Part shown: piece by piece, positions 33,865 through 42,388 of the stretch | Layout of the letters: each line of letters starts with the position of its first letter | Numbering within the stretch: position 1 is the stretch's first letter | Assembly: GCF_900176115.1 (NCBI RefSeq) | Contig: NZ_FWWR01000011.1 | Location: 62,001-126,000 of the forward strand | Source: Peptoniphilus asaccharolyticus DSM 20463 | Lineage (GTDB): Bacteria; Bacillota; Clostridia; Tissierellales; Peptoniphilaceae | Direction of reading: 5' to 3' | DNA length: 64,000 bases | Notes under the pieces: generated by a model | What the model was told of the DNA's origin: nothing | What the model saw: only the letters and a program-made list of their open reading frames with translations | The model's database searches: none | Program-made: the position numbers and the translations under genes

Positions 33865-34697
33865 GTGCACTAAACGAATTTGAAAAATATCTTAGAACAG
33901 AAGGCGTGCTAACACCTTTTGGAAAATTAGTGATAATTTTAGTAGTTTTCCTAATAGGATTCTTTATATCAAAATTTTTGAGATGGATGTTTATGTCTAG
34001 GATAGAACATCAATTGAGACATGGCACATATTCAAACCCAAGGTTACTTACCATTGTGAGCATTCTAAACAAAGTGGTTGTTGTGGTTATTATGATAATA
34101 TGCGTGACAATCTCTTTGGATATTTTAGGCCTTAACACAGCTTCAATTATGGCGACTCTTGGGGTTGGTTCATTGGCGCTTTCTTTTGGAGCTCAAACTC
34201 TTGTAAAAGATTGTATAAATGGATTCTTTATAATGCTTGAAAATCAATTTTCAGTTGGAGATACTGTCATAATAGAGGGTAAGACTGGGATAATTGAAGA
34301 TATAGGACTTAGAACTACAATAATAAGAGACTTTGATGGTTCGAAACACATAATTCCAAATGGAACTATAGGGATAGTAACTAACCAACAAAGAGGAAAT
34401 ATGAGAGCTAAGGTGGTTTGCTCAGTATCTGCTTCTGAAGATCCGAATAGAGTTATAGAGCTCTTAAACAAAAAGCTGAGTGGTATGAGAGCTGAAGGCT
34501 TGATAGGTAGTCCTGCAGTTTGGGGAGTTACAAACAACACCAATATGGGCTATGAAATTACTGTGGTGGCGTATGCCAAGGCGGGTTCACAATACGGAGT
34601 TGAGTACAAGTTAAGAGAGAGCATAGTTGAAGTCTTTAATGAAAACGGAATAAAACTGCCGATTTTTAAATATGAATTAAACGACAATAGGAGGTAA
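33861..34697 (+). CDS. mscS: MscS-family mechanosensitive channel
   Basis: A 278-residue protein with three N-terminal transmembrane helices; the third is the pore helix (GLNTASIMATLGVGSLALSFGAQTLVKD, recognisable by its Ala/Gly packing). A beta domain (GDTVIIEGKTGIIEDIGLRTT) and alpha/beta C-terminal domain follow. It releases solutes on osmotic downshock. It is coupled to the DUF951 gene downstream. Confidence 0.93.
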   Translation: MSALNEFEKYLRTEGVLTPFGKLVIILVVFLIGFFISKFLRWMFMSRIEHQLRHGTYSNPRLLTIVSILNKVVVVVIMIICVTISLDILGLNTASIMATLGVGSLALSFGAQTLVKDCINGFFIMLENQFSVGDTVIIEGKTGIIEDIGLRTTIIRDFDGSKHIIPNGTIGIVTNQQRGNMRAKVVCSVSASEDPNRVIELLNKKLSGMRAEGLIGSPAVWGVTNNTNMGYEITVVAYAKAGSQYGVEYKLRESIVEVFNENGIKLPIFKYELNDNRR

Positions 34698-34698
34698 G

Positions 34699-34923
34699 AT
34701 GCTATATTATAAAGTAGGAGATATAGTAACTCTAAAAAAAGGACACCCTTGTGGTGAAAATATGTGGGAGATAACAAGAACCGGTGTAGACATAAAACTA
34801 AAGTGTCTAGGTTGTGAAAGACAAATTTGGATTTCAAGAATTGACTTTGAAAAGAGAGTCAGAAAGATAAAAGAGGGAGAAAAATTTGTCAGCATTGTTC
34901 ACCATAAAAAAGAAGAAGAGTAA
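34699..34923 (+). CDS. DUF951 family protein
   Basis: The protein is 74 residues. It matches the DUF951 pattern VGDIVTLKKGHPCGENMWEI ... GVDIKLKCLGCERQIWISR, with Cys residues that could bind zinc. In Firmicutes this gene commonly sits between mscS and rpsF, as here. The function is unknown. Confidence 0.9.
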   Translation: MLYYKVGDIVTLKKGHPCGENMWEITRTGVDIKLKCLGCERQIWISRIDFEKRVRKIKEGEKFVSIVHHKKEEE

Positions 34924-34940
34924 AATGAAATTATGTAATA

Positions 34941-34990
34941 AAAAAGAGAGAGGTAAGGATAAAAACTTTTACTTCTCTCTTTTAATTTAA
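34941..34990. terminator. Bidirectional terminator between DUF951 and mgsA
   Basis: AAAAGAGAGAGGTAA pairs with TTACTTCTCTCTTTT, with T- and A-rich flanks. Confidence 0.85.
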
Positions 34991-35466
34991 TTTTCGTCTA
35001 AGTCGAATTGTTCAACTCTTGTGGCAATGCTAAATGAGTTATCTACTATTTCTGAATTGTATTCGGAATTAAAAAGTGTAGATGAAACTATATAATCGGC
35101 ACAAGTTTTAGATGTTGCAAGAGGAACATCGTATAGAGTTGTTATTCTCAAAAGAGCCTTTACATCTGGGTCGTGTGGTTGCATTTCAAGAGGATCCCAG
35201 AAGAAAATTAAAATATCAACTTTTCCCTCAGCTATTCTTGAGCCGAGTTGTTGGTCTCCGCCAAGTGGCCCTGAAAAAAGTCCTTCAACATCAAGGTCTG
35301 TGTGCTTTGAAATTAGGGCGGCAGTTGTACCTGTTCCGACTAATTTATGATTCGCCAAATTAGATTTGTTGGCAATTGCCCAAGCAACAAGTTCATCTTT
35401 TTTATTGTCGTGAGCTACTAACGCTATGGTTTTTTGAGCATTTACTTTAATATTTTTAGTATTCAT
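34987..35466 (-). CDS. mgsA: Methylglyoxal synthase
   Basis: A protein of 159 residues. It converts dihydroxyacetone phosphate to methylglyoxal and phosphate, an overflow route off glycolysis. Family signatures are present: ALVAHDNKKDELVAWA, LVGTGTTAALI, GPLGGDQQLGSRIAEGKVD with the catalytic Asp, FFWDPLEMQPHDPDVKALLR. Confidence 0.96.
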   Translation of the reverse strand: MNTKNIKVNAQKTIALVAHDNKKDELVAWAIANKSNLANHKLVGTGTTAALISKHTDLDVEGLFSGPLGGDQQLGSRIAEGKVDILIFFWDPLEMQPHDPDVKALLRITTLYDVPLATSKTCADYIVSSTLFNSEYNSEIVDNSFSIATRVEQFDLDEN

Positions 35467-35535
35467 AAAAAACCTCCTTAATTTATTATATAATATAAAT
35501 TGGGGATTTGAATTAATAATAATTTTATTATTAAT

Positions 35536-35603
35536 TTGACAATTTCAAGTATATCTTATATAATACCTAAGTTAATATCCTTGCTCATTCAAAAAGGATG
35601 AGC
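35536..35603 (+). promoter_or_regulatory. rpsF promoter and leader hairpin
   Basis: TTGACA (35536-35541), 17 bp, TATAAT (35559-35564) is a near-consensus promoter. In the leader GCTCAT (35583-35588) pairs with ATGAGC (35598-35603), followed by CCACTAG. Many bacteria control rpsF by S6:S18 binding to a leader hairpin; whether this is one is uncertain. Confidence 0.6.
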
Positions 35604-35627
35604 CACTAGTCCACGAGGAGGTGAATT

Positions 35628-35912
35628 ATGAGAAAGTACGAAGCAATAGTAATGTTCTACCCAACAGTAGAAGAAGAAAAGAGAGTAGCAGCTTTTGAAA
35701 GACTTAAGAAAATCATAAGTGATAACGGAAGTATCACAAACGTTGATGAATGGGGCATGAGAAAGTTAGCATACGAAATCGAGTACAACAAAGAAGCTTT
35801 CTATTACTTAGTTGAATTTGAAACAGAAGCTGAAGTAATTAAAGAATTCGACAGAGTTGCAAGAATTTTAGAATCTGTAATGAGACACATGGTAGTTAAA
35901 TTAGAGGATTAA
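35628..35912 (+). CDS. rpsF: 30S ribosomal protein S6
   Basis: Ninety-four residues with the S6 fold and signatures RKYEAIVMFYPTVEE, NVDEWGMRKLAYEIEYNKEAFYYLVEFE. It heads rpsF-ssb-rpsR. ACGAGGAGGTGAATT is its ribosome site. Confidence 0.97.
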   Translation: MRKYEAIVMFYPTVEEEKRVAAFERLKKIISDNGSITNVDEWGMRKLAYEIEYNKEAFYYLVEFETEAEVIKEFDRVARILESVMRHMVVKLED

Positions 35913-35921
35913 GGTGAAATT

Positions 35922-36425
35922 ATGAATAATGTCAGTTTGATGGGGAGACTTACAAGGGATCCGGAACTAAGATATACACCAAGTGGTACAGCAGTAGTTA
36001 GATTTACTCTTGCTGTAAACAGAAGACTATCAAAGGATAAAAGAGCTGAGGCAGAGCGAAATAACCAACCTACAGCAGACTTTATCTCATGTACAGCTTG
36101 GAACAAGACTGCGGAAGTAATCGCTAATTATGTAAAGAAAGGCGATAGACTTGTGGTTCAAGGGAGAATTCAAACCGGAAGATACGATGACAAGGATGGA
36201 AAGACAGTTTATACAACTGATGTAATTGTTGAAAACATGGACTTCGTTGAAACTGCTGGAGATAATATGCAATCTCAACAGATGAGAAGACCTGAACCAC
36301 CAGTTAACTCAGCGTATTCAAATGACTTCCAATCTGCATCAGGTAGTTTTGGAAACACTTTTGGATCTGACTCAGACAATGATGAGGGATTTTACCATAT
36401 AAATAATGAAGACATTCCATTTTGA
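35922..36425 (+). CDS. ssb: Single-stranded DNA-binding protein
   Basis: This 167-residue protein has an OB fold at 1-107 (NNVSLMGRLTRDPELRYTPSGTAV and FISCTAWNKTAEVIANYVKKGD), a flexible Gln/Ser/Asp-rich linker and the acidic tip NEDIPF. The tip recruits repair and replication proteins. It is comparable with the C-terminus of the satellite repressor (3089-3805). Confidence 0.96.
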   Translation: MNNVSLMGRLTRDPELRYTPSGTAVVRFTLAVNRRLSKDKRAEAERNNQPTADFISCTAWNKTAEVIANYVKKGDRLVVQGRIQTGRYDDKDGKTVYTTDVIVENMDFVETAGDNMQSQQMRRPEPPVNSAYSNDFQSASGSFGNTFGSDSDNDEGFYHINNEDIPF

Positions 36426-36437
36426 GGAGGGTAGAAA

Positions 36438-36662
36438 GTGCAAAGAAGATTTAGACCAAGAAAAAAAGTCGATCCATTTGAAAAGGATAAGACTAAGAAA
36501 ATAGATTACAAAGACGTAGCTCTTCTAAAGAACTATATCTCAGAAAAAGGAAAGATTCTTCCAAGAAGAATCACTGGACTTAATGCAAAACACCAAAGAC
36601 AAATGACAGCAGCTATTAAGAGAGCTAGACAAGTAGCATTAATTCCTTATTCAGCAGACTAA
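36438..36662 (+). CDS. rpsR: 30S ribosomal protein S18
   Basis: Seventy-four residues starting at GTG behind GAGGAGGG. S18 signatures: [27 protein letters not shown] and [21 protein letters not shown]. Last gene of the operon. Confidence 0.97.
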   Translation: MQRRFRPRKKVDPFEKDKTKKIDYKDVALLKNYISEKGKILPRRITGLNAKHQRQMTAAIKRARQVALIPYSAD

Positions 36663-36665
36663 TTT

Positions 36666-36694
36666 AAGGCAAGTCTTAGGACTTGTCTTTTTTA
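36666..36694 (+). terminator. Terminator of rpsF-ssb-rpsR
   Basis: AAGGCAAGTC pairs with GGACTTGTCTT around TTA and is followed by six T. The IS30 copy inserted one base after this T run. Confidence 0.85.
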
Positions 36695-36698
36695 ATGG

Positions 36699-37813
36699 GA
36701 CGAATTGTCAAATCAAATGCAACACCTATGGTAAGAGACCAAAAAGTTCTTCTTTAGGTGTTTTATATTTTATACATTTTCTAGGTCTATTATTCATTAA
36801 ACTTAAGTTATAATTTAATTCATCAATATTCACTTCTGATAAATCCATACCCTTAGGATAAAACTCCCTCAAAAGTCCGTTACTATTTTCATTTGTACCT
36901 TTTTGCCATGCACAATAGGGATCACAAAAATAAGTTTTGCATCCTAATTCTTTTTCTATTTTCTCAAATTCTGAAAATTCTTTACCTCTATCAAAGGTTA
37001 TTGTTTTTACTAATTCTTTTGGATAATCTTTTAATGCATTTATTATTGCTGGTGTTACGCTTTCCGACTTTCTATTTTCAACTAGGATTGCTATATAATA
37101 TCTAGATTTTCTTTCTGCTAAAGTTACGAAACAACATCTACTTTTCCTTTTATGATCTAATCTGCCTGATTCCACTGTATCTGCTTCCCAGTGGCCTAAT
37201 TCTTGCCTTCTGTATATCTCTTTAGGTCTTTTCTTAATTGTTCTACCTTTATCATTGAATTTTCCTCTTTTTTCTGCTGGCCTTTTAAATTTAGCTTTTC
37301 TTCTCAAATTTTTCATACTAGTTTTTGGCAGCTTTTTGGCGTGTATCATTCTATATATCGTTGATGTAGATGGTAATTCATGAATCTCATTTGTGTTTCT
37401 ATTTGATATTTGTTCAGGGGACCAATGTTCGTTAATCTTTACAGTTAAATAATCAATAACATCTTTAGAAAATTACTTTTTCTATGGCAGTCTTTTCTTC
37501 TATCAATATATTTATCATTTGCCTTTATCGGAAAGTACTTAGTGTAACTTCCCCTACTAACTTTTATCTTAGATGAATTTCTTTTAATTTCTCTAGATAT
37601 TGTACTAGGTGACCTTTTAAGTGCTTGTGCAATTTTCCTTATACTCATTCCTAAATTTAAAAATTGGTAAATACAAGATCTTTCTTCTATGGTAAGATGG
37701 TTATAGCTCATAGTTAATCACTCCTTTTAATATGTTTTGTTTGGTCACTTACATATTAACACAGCTGATTAGCTATGAGTTTATTTATGTTGCACTTGTT
37801 ATGATAAATTATC
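36699..37813 (-). mobile_element. IS30-family element, copy 1 (inactivated)
   Basis: It is 1,115 bp between 4-bp target duplications ATGG (36695-36698 and 37814-37817). Terminal inverted repeats are about 26 bp with 19 matches. The sequence is the same element as 51115-52230 and 62393-63508, but one base shorter. It lies after the rpsR terminator and directly against an older IS30 terminal repeat. Confidence 0.95.
36726..37711 (-). pseudogene. IS30 transposase, copy 1, frameshifted
   Basis: The reading frame starts at 37711 like the other copies (MSYNHLTIEERSCIYQF, helix-turn-helix) but loses one T at about 37473 (AAAATTAC instead of AAAATTTAC). The N-terminal piece ends at 37445; the remaining part with GHWEADTV, TFDRGKEF and GTNENSNG is in another frame. 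It cannot make full transposase unless frameshifting occurs. Confidence 0.93.
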
Positions 37814-37816
37814 ATG

Positions 37817-37915
37817 GATAAATTATCGTAATAAGTACAATATTAAATAAATTCATAGCTAAATTTCTATGTTAAAATGTAAGTAATTAGATAAGGATAT
37901 CTTAATAAGAATAGT
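37817..37915 (+). repeat. Diverged IS30 end, remnant A
   Basis: From 37817 the sequence matches the transposase-proximal terminal repeat of the intact IS30 (about 21 of 26 positions) and then the leader up to near the transposase ribosome site, with scattered differences. No transposase gene follows. It is an older, related IS30 end. Confidence 0.7.
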
Positions 37916-37985
37916 ATAAGAAAGAGTTTTTATTTAATATTTTTAGGTTTTGATAAAAATTAAAAATATTATTGAAGAATAAGGG

Positions 37986-38339
37986 GTGTTTAAAATCAAA
38001 AATAAAATAATGATAATTTCGCTAATTATAATAATAGTATCTTGTATTCCAATCTTTTTTGTAGGAAAATCTCATGTATATGGATTTTTAACAGCATTAA
38101 ATTGTTATGTTTTAAGTCCATTCTCACTCCCTACATTAATTTTAATGCCATTTGTTCATAAGAATAAAAAGTTGTTTTTTTGGTATATTTTATTATTTCC
38201 ATTGGGATGGAATATTTTTTTTATCTTTTATTTTTTTGGCGGTGAATTATATAATTATATAAGCATAGTGTCTTTTATAGTAGGTATTTTAACATCTTTA
38301 TTTTTGATGGATTATAACAGTAAATTTAAAACTAAATAA
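37986..38339 (+). CDS. Small membrane protein between IS30 remnants
   Basis: This 117-residue frame starts at GTG with a G-rich stretch overlapping it; an ATG start about 8 codons on is possible. Three or four hydrophobic helices (IMIISLIIIIVSCIPIFFVG, FSLPTLILMPFV, LFFWYILLFPLGWNIFFIFYFF, YISIVSFIVGILTSLFLM). The stop codon lies at the edge of IS30 remnant B, so the C-terminus may be altered. The function is unknown. Confidence 0.5.
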   Translation: MFKIKNKIMIISLIIIIVSCIPIFFVGKSHVYGFLTALNCYVLSPFSLPTLILMPFVHKNKKLFFWYILLFPLGWNIFFIFYFFGGELYNYISIVSFIVGILTSLFLMDYNSKFKTK

Positions 38340-38427
38340 GCTCATAGTTAAATTTCTACGTTAAAATGTAAGTAATCAAATAAAACATATTAACAAGAAC
38401 AATTAACTATGAGCTATAATCATCTTA
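38331..38427 (+). repeat. Diverged IS30 end, remnant B
   Basis: This resembles remnant A and the intact IS30 leader, including the transposase start ATGAGCTATAATCATCTTA, where similarity stops. The outermost terminal repeat is missing. Confidence 0.65.
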
Positions 38428-38447
38428 TATGAGCATCATTTTAAAAT

Positions 38448-38714
38448 TTATTCTATTGGAAGTTCTCCAATTGACATCAGCAATTCTTTTGCTCTATCCA
38501 AATCTTCGTCAGGAACGTAAACTCTTATCCCAACTCCAACATTAGCATATATGACTTGAGCGGTTGAATCATTCATTTGAGAAGATTCTTCGAAGTGTGG
38601 TATATTGTTATCTTCCAAAATTCCTATAATTCCACCAAGTTTCAATCTATCAATTACGGAAATTAACTCTACAAATTTTGGTTCATGTTCATCGATATTT
38701 TTAAATTTAAGCAT
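38448..38714 (-). CDS. DUF2007-type putative signal-transducing protein
   Basis: The product is 88 residues from ATG 38714, which has AGAGGAGG upstream (the TTG at 38720 is too close). Pattern: ELISVIDRLKLGGIIGILEDNNIPHFEE ... GVGIRVYVPDEDLDRAKELL, typical of DUF2007 (GlnB-like fold, ferredoxin-like). The function is unknown. Confidence 0.75.
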   Translation of the reverse strand: MLKFKNIDEHEPKFVELISVIDRLKLGGIIGILEDNNIPHFEESSQMNDSTAQVIYANVGVGIRVYVPDEDLDRAKELLMSIGELPIE

Positions 38715-38720
38715 ACTCAA

Positions 38721-39045
38721 CCTCCTCTTTTAATATAATAATCTATACCCAAAAACAAAGTTTTTCTTTGATATATAAATTAATAATCTTAAAGTGTTTA
38801 AAAGATAGATTTTAAATATACTATAAATTAGGGGACTAAATCAAAGGAAATAAAGAAATTATATTAATGCCATTATTCTTCTGTGATAGATGGAGATAGG
38901 AATGGTTTTACAATAGCAGTATTAGAAGTAGAATACTTTACAAAGAGTTTAATCAGTTTTAAAGATGGGAGTTAAGAGAGCGGATATATTTTTTGAGACT
39001 TTTAACCGGTGATTGAGTTGGTTAAAAAATGAGTATTGAATACAA
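38721..39045. other. Intergenic region before the rpsD terminator
   Basis: AT-rich, without a supported gene. A short open stretch near 38882-38971 (VIDGDRNGFTIAVLEVEYFTKS) has no ribosome site and is closed on both sides; it may be a decayed coding remnant. Confidence 0.35.
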
Positions 39046-39086
39046 AAAAAGGCGATGGATTGGGTTAAGATCCACCGTCTTTTTTT
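39046..39086. terminator. Terminator of rpsD
   Basis: AAAGGCGATGGAT pairs with ATCCACCGTCTTT, with A7 and T7 at the outer ends, so it can act in both directions. Confidence 0.85.
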
Positions 39087-39088
39087 AA

Positions 39089-39685
39089 TTACATATTCTT
39101 TGAATAGAATTCAACGATTAATTGGTCATCAATTTCTATTGGAACATCTTCTCTTGCTGGAATAGAAACTAATGTAGCTTTAAAGCCTTCTTCTTTAGAG
39201 ATGTAAGGATAAGAAGTTACGAAGTTTGTTTCAAAGTTTTCTTTGAACATAGCAACTTTTTTACCTCTTGCAGAAAGTTCAATAACATCTCCTGCGTCAC
39301 ATCTGTAAGAAGGAATATTAACCTTTTTACCGTTTACAGTTACGTGTCCGTGAGTAACCATTTGTCTTGCTTGTCTGATAGATGACGCAAAGCCCATTCT
39401 GTAAGCTAAATTGTCAAGTCTTCTTTCAAGGAAGATAACTAAGTTAGGACCAGTTTGTCCAGTTGTTTTCTTAGCTTCTTTAAATAAGTTAACAAATTGT
39501 TTTTCAAGAACACCGTAGTAAGCTCTTAATCTTTGTTTTTCAAGTAATTGCTTACCATATTCAGTTAATTTCTTGTCACTTCTTGCAGTACCCTTTACGG
39601 CTCTCTTCATAGCCTTTGGGTGTCCACATACGTTAAGTCCTAATCTTCTTGATTGTTTAAATCTTGGTACCATCATTCTTGCCAT
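39089..39685 (-). CDS. rpsD: 30S ribosomal protein S4
   Basis: This is a 198-residue primary rRNA-binding protein from ATG 39685 (MARMMVPRFKQSRRLGLNVCG). An S4 RNA-binding domain is seen at about 95-155 (RRLDNLAYRMGFASSIRQARQMVTHGHVTVNGK). It is a single gene with its own promoter (TAGTATAATGC upstream on the minus strand). A small hairpin TCTCG/CGAGA in the leader could be an S4 autoregulatory site, which is not certain. Confidence 0.96.
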   Translation of the reverse strand: MARMMVPRFKQSRRLGLNVCGHPKAMKRAVKGTARSDKKLTEYGKQLLEKQRLRAYYGVLEKQFVNLFKEAKKTTGQTGPNLVIFLERRLDNLAYRMGFASSIRQARQMVTHGHVTVNGKKVNIPSYRCDAGDVIELSARGKKVAMFKENFETNFVTSYPYISKEEGFKATLVSIPAREDVPIEIDDQLIVEFYSKNM

Positions 39686-39817
39686 TTTATTATTCAACTC
39701 CTAATATATTCTCGCCGCGATAATTTAAGAGCCGAGAGCATTATACTAAATAACAGGGGAAAAGTAAAGCGAAAATCGATAAAAAGTGTGCTATAATGTA
39801 ACCTACGGAGGAATTAA

Positions 39818-41074
39818 ATGATACTTAAAAATGCGAATTATATTGATGTAATAAATGGAAAAGTTGTCACATCAGTTGATATAGAAATAGAAGATGGAAA
39901 GATTGTAAATATAGGTCAAAATTTAAATGGAAATGACTATATAGACTGCAGTTCAAAACTAATTGTGCCTGCGTTTACCAATGCACATACTCACATGGGC
40001 ATGAGCATGATGAGAAATTACTCGGACGATTTGGAACTTCAAGATTGGCTCGAACAAAAGATATGGCCTTTTGAAGCTAAGTTGACTAAAGAGGATATGT
40101 ATTGGGGTTCAAAGTTATCTGCGATTGAGTCTGTAAAAAACGGCGTTTGTGCAGTGGTTGATATGTATGACAATGTAGATGCTACAGCAAAGGTTTGTAA
40201 TGAAGTTGGAATAAAGGGTATTCTTGGAAAAGGGCTTTTGGATATAGATGGAAGAGGTGCTGACAGATTAGAAGCATTTAAACAAAATTATAATGAATGC
40301 AATTCTGAAAAGACAAAGGTAATTTTGGCTCCACACGCCATCTACACTTGTTCAACTGAATTTCTAAAAGAATGTCTAATGCTTTCAAGAGAGTATGGAA
40401 ATGTTTTGCATATCCACGTGTCTGAAACTAAGAGGGAATTTGACGATTGTGTTAACTTACATGGAATGACACCAGTCGAATATTTAGAAACCATAGGTTA
40501 TTTAGATACTAAGATAATAGCAGCTCACTGTGTGTATTTGACAGACAAAGAAATAGATATGATAGCAGATAAAGAATTCTATCCTGTGTATAATCCTGTT
40601 TCCAATTTAAAACTTGCCAGTGGATTTACACCAGTTAAGAAAATATTAGATGCTAAAATAAATTTGGGAATAGGGACAGATAGTTCTTCATCAAACAACA
40701 GCTTGAGCGTTTTAAAAGAAATTCAAGTGGGAGCAATAGTGAATAAAGCTATTAATAAATCTAGCTCAAGCGTACAGGCTAACGAAATTTTAAAACTTGC
40801 AACTATAAATGGAAGCAAGATTACAGGATTTAACAATGGTGCTGTTGAGGTTGGCAAAGAAGCTGACTTGACATTTTTTGATTTGAATTCTATCAATTTC
40901 ACACCTAAAAATGATTTGATAGGAGCTGTTTGTTACAGTGCAAGTTCTGAAGATATAAGAGATGTTATGATAGATGGAAAATTTGTAATGAAAGATAGAG
41001 TAGTTTTAACTGCAGATGAAGAACAAATAAAATATGAAGTTAATAGATTGACTGATAGAATTTTAAGGAGTTAA
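39818..41074 (+). CDS. Amidohydrolase, SAH/MTA deaminase-like
   Basis: The protein is 418 residues. It belongs to the metal-dependent TrzN/SsnA/MtaD amidohydrolases. Metal ligands: AHTHMG, HIHVSE, AAHCVYL and GTDSSSSNN. MARNYSDDLELQDWL-type sequence after the first motif is characteristic of 5-methylthioadenosine/S-adenosylhomocysteine deaminases. It would salvage adenosine-type compounds to inosine forms. CGGAGG precedes ATG. Confidence 0.85.
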   Translation: MILKNANYIDVINGKVVTSVDIEIEDGKIVNIGQNLNGNDYIDCSSKLIVPAFTNAHTHMGMSMMRNYSDDLELQDWLEQKIWPFEAKLTKEDMYWGSKLSAIESVKNGVCAVVDMYDNVDATAKVCNEVGIKGILGKGLLDIDGRGADRLEAFKQNYNECNSEKTKVILAPHAIYTCSTEFLKECLMLSREYGNVLHIHVSETKREFDDCVNLHGMTPVEYLETIGYLDTKIIAAHCVYLTDKEIDMIADKEFYPVYNPVSNLKLASGFTPVKKILDAKINLGIGTDSSSSNNSLSVLKEIQVGAIVNKAINKSSSSVQANEILKLATINGSKITGFNNGAVEVGKEADLTFFDLNSINFTPKNDLIGAVCYSASSEDIRDVMIDGKFVMKDRVVLTADEEQIKYEVNRLTDRILRS

Positions 41075-41081
41075 TTAATAG

Positions 41082-42071
41082 ATGGATAAAAAAATAGTTT
41101 ATAGCGGGATACAACCTTCAGGTTCGTTGACAATTGGTAATTATATAGGAGCACTTTCAAATTTTAGTGAATTGCAAGAAGAATATGATTGTCTATACTG
41201 TATTGTAGATATGCATGCGATAACAATGCCGCAAGAGCCTAAAAATTTGAGAAAGAACAGCTTGGATATATTGGCGCTTTATTTAGCATGTGGACTTGAT
41301 CCGGAAAAATCAATTATATATATTCAATCACATGTGCCAGAGCATGCTGAACTGGGATGGGTTTTAAATACTATTTCGTCTATAGGACAGCTTCAAAGAA
41401 TGACTCAGTTTAAAGATAAGTCAAGCAAAAGCAAGGAAGTATTGGCAGGGATATTGAACTATCCTGTGCTTATGGCTGCCGATATTCTTCTATATCAAAG
41501 TGCTTTTGTACCGGTTGGAGAGGATCAAAGACAACATATAGAGTTGACAAGGGACTTAGCTCAAAAATTCAATTCCAAATATTCAGAGACTTTTACAATT
41601 CCTGACATATTGACTCCAAAGGTTGGAGCGAGAATAATGTCTCTACAAAATCCGGAATCCAAGATGAGTAAGTCTGATACTGATGAGAATGCATTTATAT
41701 TGATATTAGATGATGAAAATGCAATTAGAAGAAAAATCAAACGTGCCGTTACAGATTCAGAGGGCATAATGAGATATTCTAAAGAACAACCTGGGCTTAA
41801 GAATTTAATTGATATATATGCATCTTTTTCAAAATTGACTACAGATGAAATAGTTGAGAAATATAAAGACTTGGGATATGGAAAATTTAAAGAGGACTTG
41901 GCAGAGGTTGTGGTCGAAGGACTTAGACCGGTTCAAGAGAGATTTAAAGAGATAAGAAATGACAAAGAGTATCTTGAAAAAGTATATACTGAAGGGGCTG
42001 AAAAAGCTTCGAGATTGGCGAGAAAAACACTTAGAAAAGTATATAAAAAGGTCGGATTTATTCCAAGATAG
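41082..42071 (+). CDS. trpS: Tryptophanyl-tRNA synthetase
   Basis: A class I synthetase of 329 residues. PSGSLTIGNYIGAL carries the HIGH-type motif, DMHAIT follows, VGEDQRQHIELTRDLA binds tryptophan, and SKMSKSD is the KMSKS loop. It starts 7 bp after the deaminase gene with AAGGAG. Confidence 0.97.
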   Translation: MDKKIVYSGIQPSGSLTIGNYIGALSNFSELQEEYDCLYCIVDMHAITMPQEPKNLRKNSLDILALYLACGLDPEKSIIYIQSHVPEHAELGWVLNTISSIGQLQRMTQFKDKSSKSKEVLAGILNYPVLMAADILLYQSAFVPVGEDQRQHIELTRDLAQKFNSKYSETFTIPDILTPKVGARIMSLQNPESKMSKSDTDENAFILILDDENAIRRKIKRAVTDSEGIMRYSKEQPGLKNLIDIYASFSKLTTDEIVEKYKDLGYGKFKEDLAEVVVEGLRPVQERFKEIRNDKEYLEKVYTEGAEKASRLARKTLRKVYKKVGFIPR

Positions 42072-42120
42072 TTGACTTTATAAAATGTAATTAATATAAT
42101 AGGGGTAATTTAATATTTGC

Positions 42121-42316
42121 GATAAAGAAAGAGGAGTAACTATTGTAGGATTGTAGAGAGATATCGGTTGGTGAAAGATATTATTTGAAAGTAGTGAAGG
42201 TTGCTTTTTTTGCACTGCTATGCAGCGGTTATAACCGATATATTATGTGAGCTGATTTATTCAGAAATTAAGGTGGTACCACGGCCCTTCGTCCTTAGCG
42301 ACGAGGGGTCTTTTTT
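42121..42316 (+). promoter_or_regulatory. T-box leader of valS
   Basis: The T-box sequence AAGGTGGTACCACGG lies at 42270-42284 and the terminator CCCTTCGTC/GACGAGGGG with T6 at 42285-42316. In Stem I ATATCGGTT (42161-42169) pairs exactly with AACCGATAT (42233-42241). The base triplet just inside the 3' strand is GTT (42228-42230), a Val codon followed by A, in agreement with valS downstream. Stem I is short compared with the Ile T-box at 14105. Confidence 0.9.
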
Positions 42317-42388
42317 ATATTAAAAATCAAATTGATTTCAAAATTTAGAAATCGGCAATTTAAGAAATAATTAAATATAGGGGGAAAA

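Noticed and set aside
38882-38971. Short open frame between DUF2007 and rpsD
   Set aside because: It has no ribosome site and is too short; at best a decayed remnant.
42187-42195. GTA as specifier codon of the valS T-box
   Set aside because: It is on the 5' side of Stem I; GTT at 42228-42230 is on the 3' side next to the closing helix, where specifiers lie.
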